Positions 8,196 through 14,026 of a DNA stretch of 19,182 nt are shown here, piece after piece. The notes beneath the pieces are model-generated. The model was not told the origin of the DNA. It was given only the letters and a program-made list of their open reading frames with translations, and did no database searches. The position numbers and the translations under genes are program-made. The stretch covers positions 1 to 19,182 of the forward strand of contig JASGFT010000095.1 in the NCBI GenBank assembly GCA_047605425.1, given 5' to 3'. How positions within the stretch are numbered: the first letter of the stretch is position 1; every line of letters begins with the position of its first letter. Source of the stretch: JAKPAM01 sp047605425. GTDB lineage: Bacteria > Pseudomonadota > Gammaproteobacteria > Burkholderiales > Burkholderiaceae_E.

Positions 8196-8969
8196 ATGAC
8201 CGATCCCGCCGCTCGCGCCGCCGTTGCGCTTCCGTCCGTAGCCTCGCGCGTCTTCGCGCTGCTGCCGGCCGGCGGCGCCGGGACGCGGCTCGGCGCGCCG
8301 CTGCCCAAGCAGTACCTGCCGCTGGCGGGCCGGATGATGCTCGACTGGACGCTGGCGCCGTTCGTGGCGGCCGACTGGATCGCCGCGACCGCGGTCGTCG
8401 TCGCCGCCGGCGATCCGCGCGTCGACGAAGCGGTCGCGCGCTACGAGCCCGCCCGCCGGGACGGTCGGCTGATCGTCGCGCCGGTCGGCGGCGCCTCGCG
8501 CCGCGATTCGGTCTTCAACGGGCTGGCGGCGCTGCGCGCGCGATTCGCGCCGGCCGACGACGACTGGGTGCTCGTGCACGACGCGGCCCGCCCCGGCCTG
8601 CGCGGCGACGTGCTGCGGCGCTTGCGCGATGCCCTGCTCGACGATCCGGTCGGCGGGCTGCTGGCGCTGCCGGTCGTCGACACGGTCAAGCGCGCCGATG
8701 CCGGTGGCAGGGTCGCGCGGACGGTGCCGCGCGACGGGCTGTGGCTCGCTCAGACGCCGCAGATGTTCCGTTTCGGCAAGCTGTTCGATGCGCTGGCGCG
8801 CTTTCCCGACGTGACCGACGAGGCGGCCGCGATCGAGGCCGCGGGGCTGGCGCCGCGACTGATCGAAGGCGGTCGCGACAACTTCAAGGTGACCTCGGCC
8901 GACGACCTGCAGCGCATGGCGGCGGTGCTGGCGGCGCGGTCCGACGAGCCTGGCGAGGAACTTCGATGA
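8196..8969 (+). CDS. ispD: 2-C-methyl-D-erythritol 4-phosphate cytidylyltransferase IspD
   Basis: 257 residues. It joins MEP and CTP to give CDP-methylerythritol in the MEP pathway to isoprenoids, in the cytoplasm. The nucleotide-binding loop PAGGAGTRLG (Arg31) and Lys38 in PKQY are present, as are VHDAARP (128-133), RTVPRDGLW, AQTPQMF and the substrate lysine 231 in NFKVT. The ATG at 8196 gives an extension of about 18 residues before the conserved core. No other in-frame start and no strong Shine-Dalgarno sequence are nearby. It overlaps ispF as ATGA, so the two are translationally coupled. The 226-bp region upstream is shared with divergent mfd. Confidence 0.95.
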   Translation: MTDPAARAAVALPSVASRVFALLPAGGAGTRLGAPLPKQYLPLAGRMMLDWTLAPFVAADWIAATAVVVAAGDPRVDEAVARYEPARRDGRLIVAPVGGASRRDSVFNGLAALRARFAPADDDWVLVHDAARPGLRGDVLRRLRDALLDDPVGGLLALPVVDTVKRADAGGRVARTVPRDGLWLAQTPQMFRFGKLFDALARFPDVTDEAAAIEAAGLAPRLIEGGRDNFKVTSADDLQRMAAVLAARSDEPGEELR

Positions 8970-9511
8970 GCGAACCCCGATCCCCGTCCTCTGACGTAGC
9001 GGCGGCCGGTGTGGCGACCGTTCTTCCCGGGCTGCGCGTCGGCCAGGGCTACGACGTGCACGCGCTGGTTCCCGGCCGGCCGCTGATCATCGGCGGCGTG
9101 GCGATTCCGCACGCCGAAGGCCTGCTCGGCCATTCGGACGCCGACGTGCTGCTGCACGCGGTCACCGACGCGCTGCTCGGCGCCGCCGGCCTGGGCGACA
9201 TCGGCCGCCTGTTTCCCGACACGGATCCCGCGTATCGCGGCGCCGACAGCCTGGTGCTGCTGCGCGAGGCGATGGCCCGGGTCGCCCGGGCCGGCTGGCG
9301 GGTCGTGAACGTCGACGCGACGGTGATCGCGCAGGCGCCGCGGCTGGCGCCGCACGTCGCGGCGATGCAGCGCAACATCGCCGAGGCGCTGGGCTGCGAG
9401 CCGGCGCAGGTCAACGTCAAGGGCAAGACCAGCGAGCTGCTGGGTTTCGTCGGGCGGCGCGAGGGCATCGTCGCGCACACGGTCGTGCTGCTGGCGGCGC
9501 GCGCCGGCTGA
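8966..9511 (+). CDS. ispF: 2-C-methyl-D-erythritol 2,4-cyclodiphosphate synthase IspF
   Basis: 181 residues. It cyclises CDP-methylerythritol 2-phosphate to MEcPP and releases CMP; the enzyme is a trimer with active sites between subunits. The divalent metal ligands are Asp30 and His32 in GYDVHAL and His64 in VLLHAVTDALLGA; HSDAD, GDIGRLFPDTD and KGKTSELLGFVGR are also clear. About 24 N-terminal residues precede the conserved core, longer than the E. coli protein, but the ATG at 8966 overlaps the ispD stop (ATGA), which supports it. IspD and IspF are often adjacent or fused in proteobacteria. The stop lies 12 bp from the convergent sensor kinase gene, with no visible terminator hairpin between. 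Confidence 0.97.
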   Translation: MSEPRSPSSDVAAAGVATVLPGLRVGQGYDVHALVPGRPLIIGGVAIPHAEGLLGHSDADVLLHAVTDALLGAAGLGDIGRLFPDTDPAYRGADSLVLLREAMARVARAGWRVVNVDATVIAQAPRLAPHVAAMQRNIAEALGCEPAQVNVKGKTSELLGFVGRREGIVAHTVVLLAARAG

Positions 9512-9523
9512 TCGTCGCGGGCC

Positions 9524-10885
9524 TCAGTCGTCCTTCAGCGTCAGCTCGACGAGCAGGCCGCCGCCGTCCGCGTGCGCCAGCGTGCATTGTCCGCCGTAGC
9601 GCTGCGCGATCCGGTTGACGATCGCCAGCCCGAGGCCCGAGCCGCCGTTGGCGTTGCGCTCCGGGTCGAGCCGCGAGAACGGCCGCAGCAGGCGTTCGAA
9701 CTGCTCGCTCGGCACGCCCGGCCCGTGGTCGCGCACGCGCACGCGGATGCCGTGCCGGTCGCGCTCGATCGTGTAGTCGACCTCGGCCAGCGCGCCGCCG
9801 GGCGTTCGCCCGTAGCGGCAGGCGTTCTCGATCAGGTTGCCGAACACCCGCAGCAGGTCCAGCGGATCGCCGCGCCAGCGGACGTCGGGCGGCACCAGCC
9901 GGCCCCGCAGCCGCAGTCGCCCGGCCGCCACCGGCGCGCGGTGGCTGGACTCGATCTGCGTCATCAGCGCGTCCAGCGCGACCCATTCGCTGCGCTGGCC
10001 CGGGCGGACGCCGCTCTGCGCGCCATGGCCGGCGCGGCCGTACTCGAGGAACTTGCCGACGATCTGGTCGATCCGATCGATGTCCTCGTTCATCGAGTCG
10101 CGCTCGGCCTGCGGCAGCCCGCTCATCTCGATCTCGAGCCGCAGCCTCGCCAGCGGCGTGCGCACGTCGTGCGAGACGCCGGCCAGCGCCGTCGTCCGGT
10201 CGGACTCGAGTTCGGCCAGGTCGCGGGCCATCCGGTTGAACCGCCGATTGACGTCGGCGATCTCGGTCGGCGCGTCCTCGGGCAGCAGCGCTGGCCGATC
10301 GCCGCGGCTGAGCCGCTCGATCGCCGCGGCCAGCCGCGCCATCGGCCGGTTGACCAGATTGCTGACGAACAGCGCGACGAGGATCGAGATCGCCAGTCCG
10401 ATCAGCGCGATCAGCGCCCAGTTCGGGCCCACCTGTCGGTCGAAGCGCTCGCGATCCATGATCAGCCAGTACGGGTCGTCGTCGATCTCGAAACTGACCC
10501 ACAGCCCCGTCTGGCCGTCGACCTTGCCGGCCAGCCGCGTGGTCGGCCCGAGCAGCGTCTGCAGCCGCGCCTCGACCGCGACGGCCAGCGTGGCCTCGTC
10601 CGGTTCGGATTCGCGCAGCGGCTCGATGACGTCCTTGTCCTCGAGCGGCAGGATCCGCACGCCTTCCTCGTTGGCCAGCTCGCGCAACAGCAACTGCCGC
10701 CGTTCGGACGGCGTGTTGACCAGCGCGGTGCGCGTCAGGTTGACGACCGACGCGATCTCCCAGGCCAGTTGCTGCTCGGGAGGCGACTGGTCGAACTGGC
10801 GCAGCAACTGCAGCGTCATCAGCGCGTTGATCGCGATCATCGGCGCGATCAGCAGGAAGCTGCGCCAGAACAGGCTGACCCGCAT
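9524..10885 (-). CDS. envZ: EnvZ-like sensor histidine kinase
   Basis: 453 residues, inner membrane. One transmembrane helix spans about 8-28, a periplasmic sensor region follows to about 155, and a second helix runs 156-178. A HAMP domain (NRPMARLAAAIERLSRG) leads to the dimerisation/phosphotransfer helix with His239 in VSHDVRTPLARLR, the EnvZ-type H-box. The ATPase domain has the N-box NLIENACRYG (Asn354), G1 RDHGPGV and G2 GGSGLGLAIV. All catalytic motifs are intact. It lies 18 bp after the response regulator gene, so the two form an operon. The signal sensed is unknown. The periplasmic part is about 125 residues, similar in size to that of EnvZ. The ATG at 10885 fits the first helix well. 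Confidence 0.92.
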   Translation of the reverse strand: MRVSLFWRSFLLIAPMIAINALMTLQLLRQFDQSPPEQQLAWEIASVVNLTRTALVNTPSERRQLLLRELANEEGVRILPLEDKDVIEPLRESEPDEATLAVAVEARLQTLLGPTTRLAGKVDGQTGLWVSFEIDDDPYWLIMDRERFDRQVGPNWALIALIGLAISILVALFVSNLVNRPMARLAAAIERLSRGDRPALLPEDAPTEIADVNRRFNRMARDLAELESDRTTALAGVSHDVRTPLARLRLEIEMSGLPQAERDSMNEDIDRIDQIVGKFLEYGRAGHGAQSGVRPGQRSEWVALDALMTQIESSHRAPVAAGRLRLRGRLVPPDVRWRGDPLDLLRVFGNLIENACRYGRTPGGALAEVDYTIERDRHGIRVRVRDHGPGVPSEQFERLLRPFSRLDPERNANGGSGLGLAIVNRIAQRYGGQCTLAHADGGGLLVELTLKDD

Positions 10886-10903
10886 GACCGGGGGCGACGT
10901 CGG

Positions 10904-11623
10904 TCAGTTGCCGTCCGGAATGAACACGTAGCCGACGCCCCAGACCGTCTGCAGGTAGCGCGGATGTTGCGGGTCGCGCTCGATGATCTTGCGCAGCCGC
11001 GAGATCTGCACGTCGAGGCTGCGGTCGTAGGCCCCGTACTCGCGGCCGCGGGCCAGCACCATCAGCTTCTCGCGCGACAGCGCGACCTTCGGGTGCTGGG
11101 CGAAGACCTTCAGCACCGCGAACTCGCCGCTGGTCAGCGGCAGGTCCTGACCGTTGCGCGACAGCGTGCGGGTGCCCAGGTTCAGCGTGAACTCGCCGAA
11201 CGTGACCTCGCCGCTCTCGCGCGACGGCGCGCCGGGCGTCTCCGGCGCCTGCCGGCGCCGCAGCACGGCGTTCATCCGCGCCAGCAGCTCGCGCGGATTG
11301 AACGGCTTGGCCAGGTAGTCGTCGGCGCCCATCTCCAGGCCGACGATGCGATCGACGTCATCGCCCTTGGCCGTCAGCATGATGACCGGCGTCTGGTCGT
11401 TGGCCGCGCGCAGCCGGCGCACGATCGACAGCCCGTCCTCGCCGGGCATCATCAGGTCCAGCACGATCAGGTCGAACGGCTCGCGCTGCAGCAGGCGGTT
11501 CATCGACACGCCGTCCTGCGCCAGACTGACCTCGAACTGGTTCTCGGTCAGGTAGCGGCGCAGCAGGTCGCGCAGCTTGGGATCGTCGTCGACGACGAGG
11601 ACGTGCTTGGTGGCGCTTTGCAT
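10904..11623 (-). CDS. ompR: OmpR-family response regulator
   Basis: 239 residues, cytoplasmic DNA-binding regulator. The receiver domain (about 6-118) has the acidic pocket VVDDD, phospho-acceptor Asp56 in VLDLMMP, Thr84 in MLTAKG and Lys106 in AKPF. The C-terminal winged-helix domain (about 138-235) ends with DRSLDVQISRLRKIIE and TVWGVGYVFIPDG, very close to OmpR. It lies upstream of the kinase gene by 18 bp. A -10-like TATGAT (11635-11630) places the predicted transcription start on the ATG itself, and no Shine-Dalgarno sequence is present, so the message may be leaderless. GTTAC repeats about 60 bp upstream suggest autoregulation or control of the divergent gene. OmpR of enterics controls porins and osmotic response; targets here are not established. 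Confidence 0.95.
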   Translation of the reverse strand: MQSATKHVLVVDDDPKLRDLLRRYLTENQFEVSLAQDGVSMNRLLQREPFDLIVLDLMMPGEDGLSIVRRLRAANDQTPVIMLTAKGDDVDRIVGLEMGADDYLAKPFNPRELLARMNAVLRRRQAPETPGAPSRESGEVTFGEFTLNLGTRTLSRNGQDLPLTSGEFAVLKVFAQHPKVALSREKLMVLARGREYGAYDRSLDVQISRLRKIIERDPQHPRYLQTVWGVGYVFIPDGN

Positions 11624-11629
11624 GAGGGC

Positions 11630-11635
11630 ATCATA
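11630..11635 (-). promoter_or_regulatory. Candidate -10 box for ompR-envZ
   Basis: TATGAT on the minus strand matches the -10 consensus at five of six positions. Its last base is 7 nt before the A of the ompR ATG, so +1 would coincide with the start codon. The -35 is weak (CTGCCC with an 18-bp spacer), which would fit an activated promoter. Confidence 0.45.
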
Positions 11636-11685
11636 CCGCCGAGTTCGCCGCGCGGGCAGCGCGACCGGACGGGCGTCTCCCGAAG

Positions 11686-11715
11686 GTTACGTGCTGTTAC
11701 AAAGGCTTACCCGAG
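11686..11715 (+). promoter_or_regulatory. Candidate OmpR binding site: three 10-bp-phased repeats
   Basis: GTTACGTGCT, GTTACAAAGG and CTTACCCGAG follow one another with an exact 10-bp period. Enteric OmpR sites are described as tandem 10-bp half-sites of the type GTTACANNNN, one monomer per half-site on the same face of DNA. The array ends 5 bp before a putative -35 (11721) of the plus-strand gene, as expected for an activator, and lies 63 bp from divergent ompR. Binding is inferred, not shown. Confidence 0.6.
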
Positions 11716-11720
11716 GTCGG

Positions 11721-11749
11721 TTGGCCCGCCGTTCGAAGGTTTCTAGAAT
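11721..11749 (+). promoter_or_regulatory. Candidate sigma-70 promoter for the repeat-containing exported protein gene
   Basis: TTGGCC (11721-11726) and TAGAAT (11744-11749) are separated by 17 bp; they match consensus at four and five of six positions. The predicted start is around 11754-11756. The GTTAC array lies directly upstream. The promoter supports the plus strand as the coding strand for the next gene. Confidence 0.5.
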
Positions 11750-11827
11750 GTTGATGCATACCGTTGGCCGAATCGCGTCTTTCGCGTGCTCGCATGCCCC
11801 GCATGCCGGCGAGACCGGCGCTTCCGC

Positions 11828-12517
11828 ATGACGGGAACCGATTCGATCTTTCGCAGGAGTCCTCCGCCCGTGGCCGCATCGCCGTTCGCTCGCGCCTCGA
11901 TCGACCCGCGCCGCTTCGCCGCGGCGTCGGCGCGCGCCGAGCCGTGGCCGAGCGCGGGCGTGCCGCCGCGCGGCCGGGCAGGGCGCGGCCAGGCAAGGAG
12001 CGGCCGGGCAGGGAGCGGCCGGGCAAGGAGCGGCCTGGCAGGGAGTGGCCAGGCAGGGAGTGGTCTGGCAGAGAGCGGCCTGGCAGAGAGCGGCCGGACG
12101 GGGCGGGCGCGCAGAGTGGGGATCCGGGCGCTGGCCCTCGTCTCGCTGGCGCTCGTGCTGATCGGCGCCGCCCCGGCGCGGCACGCGGCCGGCCCGGGCA
12201 CGCGGCTCGCTCCCGACGAGCGCGAGCGGCTGCGCGGCGAGCTGCGCGACCAGCCCTGGCATCGGCGGGAACCGCGTTTCGGCCCCGACGGCCAGATCGG
12301 CGGTCCCGGACCCCGGCATTTCGGGGGCCCCGGACCGGCGTTCGGCCCGCCGGCGATGGCGTCGGGCGGTCCGCGCGATCCGGCCCGGGCCTGGGCGCCT
12401 GGCGGCGACGCCGGCTGGGATCGGCACGGCCCGCCACCGGGTCCGGCCCGTTTGTCACCCGACGAGCGCCTCGAGTTGCGCCGACAGCTTCGCGACGTCA
12501 ATCGCATCGCCCGCTGA
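11828..12517 (+). CDS. Unrecognised exported or membrane-anchored protein with PDER...LR..LRD repeats
   Basis: I do not recognise a family. From the ATG at 11828 the product has 229 residues: a basic Arg/Ser/Gly-rich part with pentapeptide repeats of the type SGLAG (translated from 11971-12105), one hydrophobic stretch (IRALALVSLALVLIGAAPA), then a Pro/Gly-rich tail flanked by two related motifs, LAPDERERLRGELRD and, at the C-terminus, LSPDERLELRRQLRD. The GTG at 12116 would instead give a 133-residue protein starting MGIRALAL with a textbook signal peptide ending near APARHA. I find that start attractive, because it leaves the repeats untranslated; Shine-Dalgarno support is poor for both. 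The gene is divergent from ompR behind a candidate OmpR site. A coding origin is favoured by in-phase repeats and duplicated protein motifs. Confidence 0.6.
   Translation: MTGTDSIFRRSPPPVAASPFARASIDPRRFAAASARAEPWPSAGVPPRGRAGRGQARSGRAGSGRARSGLAGSGQAGSGLAESGLAESGRTGRARRVGIRALALVSLALVLIGAAPARHAAGPGTRLAPDERERLRGELRDQPWHRREPRFGPDGQIGGPGPRHFGGPGPAFGPPAMASGGPRDPARAWAPGGDAGWDRHGPPPGPARLSPDERLELRRQLRDVNRIAR
11971..12105 (+). repeat. 15-bp tandem repeat, about nine copies
   Basis: Successive 15-bp units of the form CGGCCGGGCAGGGAG start at 11971, 11986, 12001, 12016, 12031, 12046, 12061 and 12076, with a degenerate ninth at 12091. Differences are mostly single transitions. The unit is a multiple of three, so copy-number change keeps the surrounding frame and would add or remove pentapeptides. 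Confidence 0.85.
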
Positions 12518-12540
12518 CCCGTTCGCCGGCGCCGCATCGC

Positions 12541-12566
12541 GCCGGGGGCGGATATCCGTCCCCGGC
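12541..12566. terminator. Strong hairpin between the exported-protein gene and tsaB (terminator or regulatory stem)
   Basis: GCCGGGGGCGG and CCGTCCCCGGC pair over 11 positions (ten Watson-Crick, one G-U) around an ATAT loop; as DNA it is a 26-bp palindrome with one mismatched pair. It starts 24 bp after the stop of the upstream gene and 64 bp before tsaB. No T-run follows, so intrinsic termination is uncertain. It may act as a 3' stabilising or Rho-assisted end. Confidence 0.5.
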
Positions 12567-12616
12567 CGGCGCGGCCATCCGCGTGGCGCGAGGCCGCGGC
12601 GCGCCGGTCCGATTGG

Positions 12617-12622
12617 TAGAAT
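12617..12622 (+). promoter_or_regulatory. Candidate -10 box for tsaB-rimI-UDG
   Basis: TAGAAT matches the -10 consensus at five of six positions. The predicted start is about 12629, one base before the GTG chosen for tsaB, and there is no Shine-Dalgarno sequence. No convincing -35 is visible. Confidence 0.45.
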
Positions 12623-12629
12623 CCTCCGG

Positions 12630-13514
12630 GTGAACGCTTCCAGCTCCGTGCCCGTCGCGCGACGATTCGACGCGGCGACCGACCTCCATGCTCCCGACCT
12701 CACGCTGCTGGCGATCGGCACATCGACCGAGCGATGTTCGGTCGCCGTGCTGCGGCGCCGGCGCGGGGAGGCCAATGGCTTCGTCATCGATTCGCGTCCG
12801 GAACCGGGGCAGTCCGGCCGGGTGCTCGGCCTGGTGCGCGAGGCGCTCGGCCAGGCCGGCGCGTCCAAGCGGCAACTCGACGCGATCGCGTTCGACGCCG
12901 GTCCGGGCGCTTTCACCGGGCTGCGCGTGGGTTGCGGCGTCGCGCAGGGGCTGGGGTTCGCGCTCGATCGCCCGCTGCTGCCGGTCTCGTCGCTGGCGGC
13001 GATCGCGGTGCCGGCCGAGCCGTCGCCCGGGGTCGGGCCGTGCGAGCGCTGGATCGCGGTCGACGCGCGGATGCAGGAGTTGTACTGGACGATCGTTCCG
13101 GCGGACGCCGATCCGGCGGCCGAGCCGGCGCTGGATATCCGCGTCGGCCCGGCCGGCGATGCGTCGCGGGCCTTCGACGCGCGCCGTGCCCGGCTGGCCG
13201 CGATGCCAGGCGGCGGCTGGCCGGTGCTGCTGCTCGGCAACGGCTTCGAGCGATCCGACGCGCTGCGCGCGTGGGCTGAGGAGACGGACGCTCGCCGCGA
13301 GCCGTTGGCATGGCCGTCGGCCGACCGGATCGCGGTCGAGGCCGAGCGCCTGTGGCGCCGCGGCCGGGCGGTGCCGGCCGAGCGGGCGGCGCCGCTGTAT
13401 GTCCGCGACAAGGTCGCGCTCGACGCGAGCGAGCAGGCCCGTCTGCGCGCGGCGAACCGGTCGCGGTCCGAGCGGGATCCGTCGCCGGTCGCCGCCTCGC
13501 GGGAGCGGCGATGA
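12630..13514 (+). CDS. tsaB: tRNA t6A37 synthesis protein TsaB (YeaZ)
   Basis: 294 residues. TsaB is the non-catalytic partner of TsaD and TsaE that transfers threonylcarbamoyl to A37 of ANN-decoding tRNAs; it scaffolds the complex through an ASKHA fold. Visible are LLAIGTSTERCSVAVL, GPGAFTGLRVGCGVAQGL (92-108), PVSSLAAIA and the C-terminal PLYVRDKVA. The usual Asp of the first motif (AIDTST) is Gly here. The family is about 230 residues; the surplus lies in an N-terminal extension of about 22 residues, small insertions and an Arg-rich tail. GTG at 12630 is chosen because the -10 box leaves almost no room before it; GTG at 12648 is an alternative. The stop overlaps rimI as ATGA. Confidence 0.93.
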   Translation: MNASSSVPVARRFDAATDLHAPDLTLLAIGTSTERCSVAVLRRRRGEANGFVIDSRPEPGQSGRVLGLVREALGQAGASKRQLDAIAFDAGPGAFTGLRVGCGVAQGLGFALDRPLLPVSSLAAIAVPAEPSPGVGPCERWIAVDARMQELYWTIVPADADPAAEPALDIRVGPAGDASRAFDARRARLAAMPGGGWPVLLLGNGFERSDALRAWAEETDARREPLAWPSADRIAVEAERLWRRGRAVPAERAAPLYVRDKVALDASEQARLRAANRSRSERDPSPVAASRERR

Positions 13515-14026
13515 CCGACATGCCGCAACGCTCGGCGGGCGGCGAGCCGCTATCCCGGCCGCGACCCTTGCCCATCTTCGACGTGCGGCGGATGACGCCG
13601 GCGGATCTGTCCGACGTCGCGCGCATCGAACGCTCGATCTACGATTTCCCGTGGACGCTGGGCAATTTCGGCGACGCGCTGAACGCCGGCTACGACGCCT
13701 GGACGTTCTCGCGCGAGCAGGCGATGCACGGCTATGCGATCGTCATGTGGCTGCCCGACGAGGTCCATCTGCTGAACGTCAGCGTCGCGGCGCCGATGCA
13801 GGGGCGGGGTTACGGCCGGGCGATCATGCGCTGGCTGATGGCCAACGTGTCGGGCAGGGGAGCGCCGGCCATGATGCTGGAGGTCCGGCCTTCGAACCAG
13901 GTCGCCCGGGCGCTGTACGACTCGCTCGGCTTCCGGCAGATCGGCGTTCGTCGCCGCTACTATCCGGCGTTCGGCAACACGCGCGAGGACGCGCTCGTAC
14001 TGCTGCGGCGGTTCGACCATGAATGA
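13511..14026 (+). CDS. rimI: Ribosomal protein S18 alanine N-acetyltransferase RimI
   Basis: 171 residues, a GNAT-fold enzyme that moves acetyl from acetyl-CoA to the N-terminal alanine of ribosomal protein S18. The acetyl-CoA loop QGRGYG is at 97-102, preceded by HLLNVSVAAPMQ. Glu124 in LEVRPSN and Tyr136 in ALYDSLGF match the catalytic positions of RimI, and the end RRRYYP...EDALVL is typical. The first ~25 residues are an extra, Pro/Arg-rich extension. The ATG at 13511 overlaps the tsaB TGA (ATGA) and its own TGA overlaps the next ATG by 8 bp, so tsaB, rimI and the glycosylase form one coupled operon. The tsaB-rimI pairing is common in proteobacteria. Confidence 0.94.
   Translation: MTDMPQRSAGGEPLSRPRPLPIFDVRRMTPADLSDVARIERSIYDFPWTLGNFGDALNAGYDAWTFSREQAMHGYAIVMWLPDEVHLLNVSVAAPMQGRGYGRAIMRWLMANVSGRGAPAMMLEVRPSNQVARALYDSLGFRQIGVRRRYYPAFGNTREDALVLLRRFDHE

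Noticed and set aside
4818..8579. A minus-strand open frame of 1253 codons parallel to mfd
   Set aside because: It is an alternative frame of mfd with Arg/Pro/Ala-rich nonsense. Its last few codons carry the true Mfd sequence only because of the frameshift.
4868..9511. A plus-strand open frame of 1547 codons covering mfd and ending as ispF
   Set aside because: Over mfd it is the antisense shadow of a clearly recognisable gene; GC-rich DNA lacks stops. Only the last 182 codons (ispF) are real.
11743..12537. A minus-strand gene through the 15-bp repeats (SLPGR-type repeat protein)
   Set aside because: It would overlap the ompR promoter region and has no domain or export signal, whereas the plus strand has a promoter, a signal-peptide-like segment and duplicated PDER motifs.
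12455..13528. Minus-strand open frame opposite tsaB
   Set aside because: Ser/Arg-rich shadow with no recognisable motif; tsaB is well supported on the plus strand.
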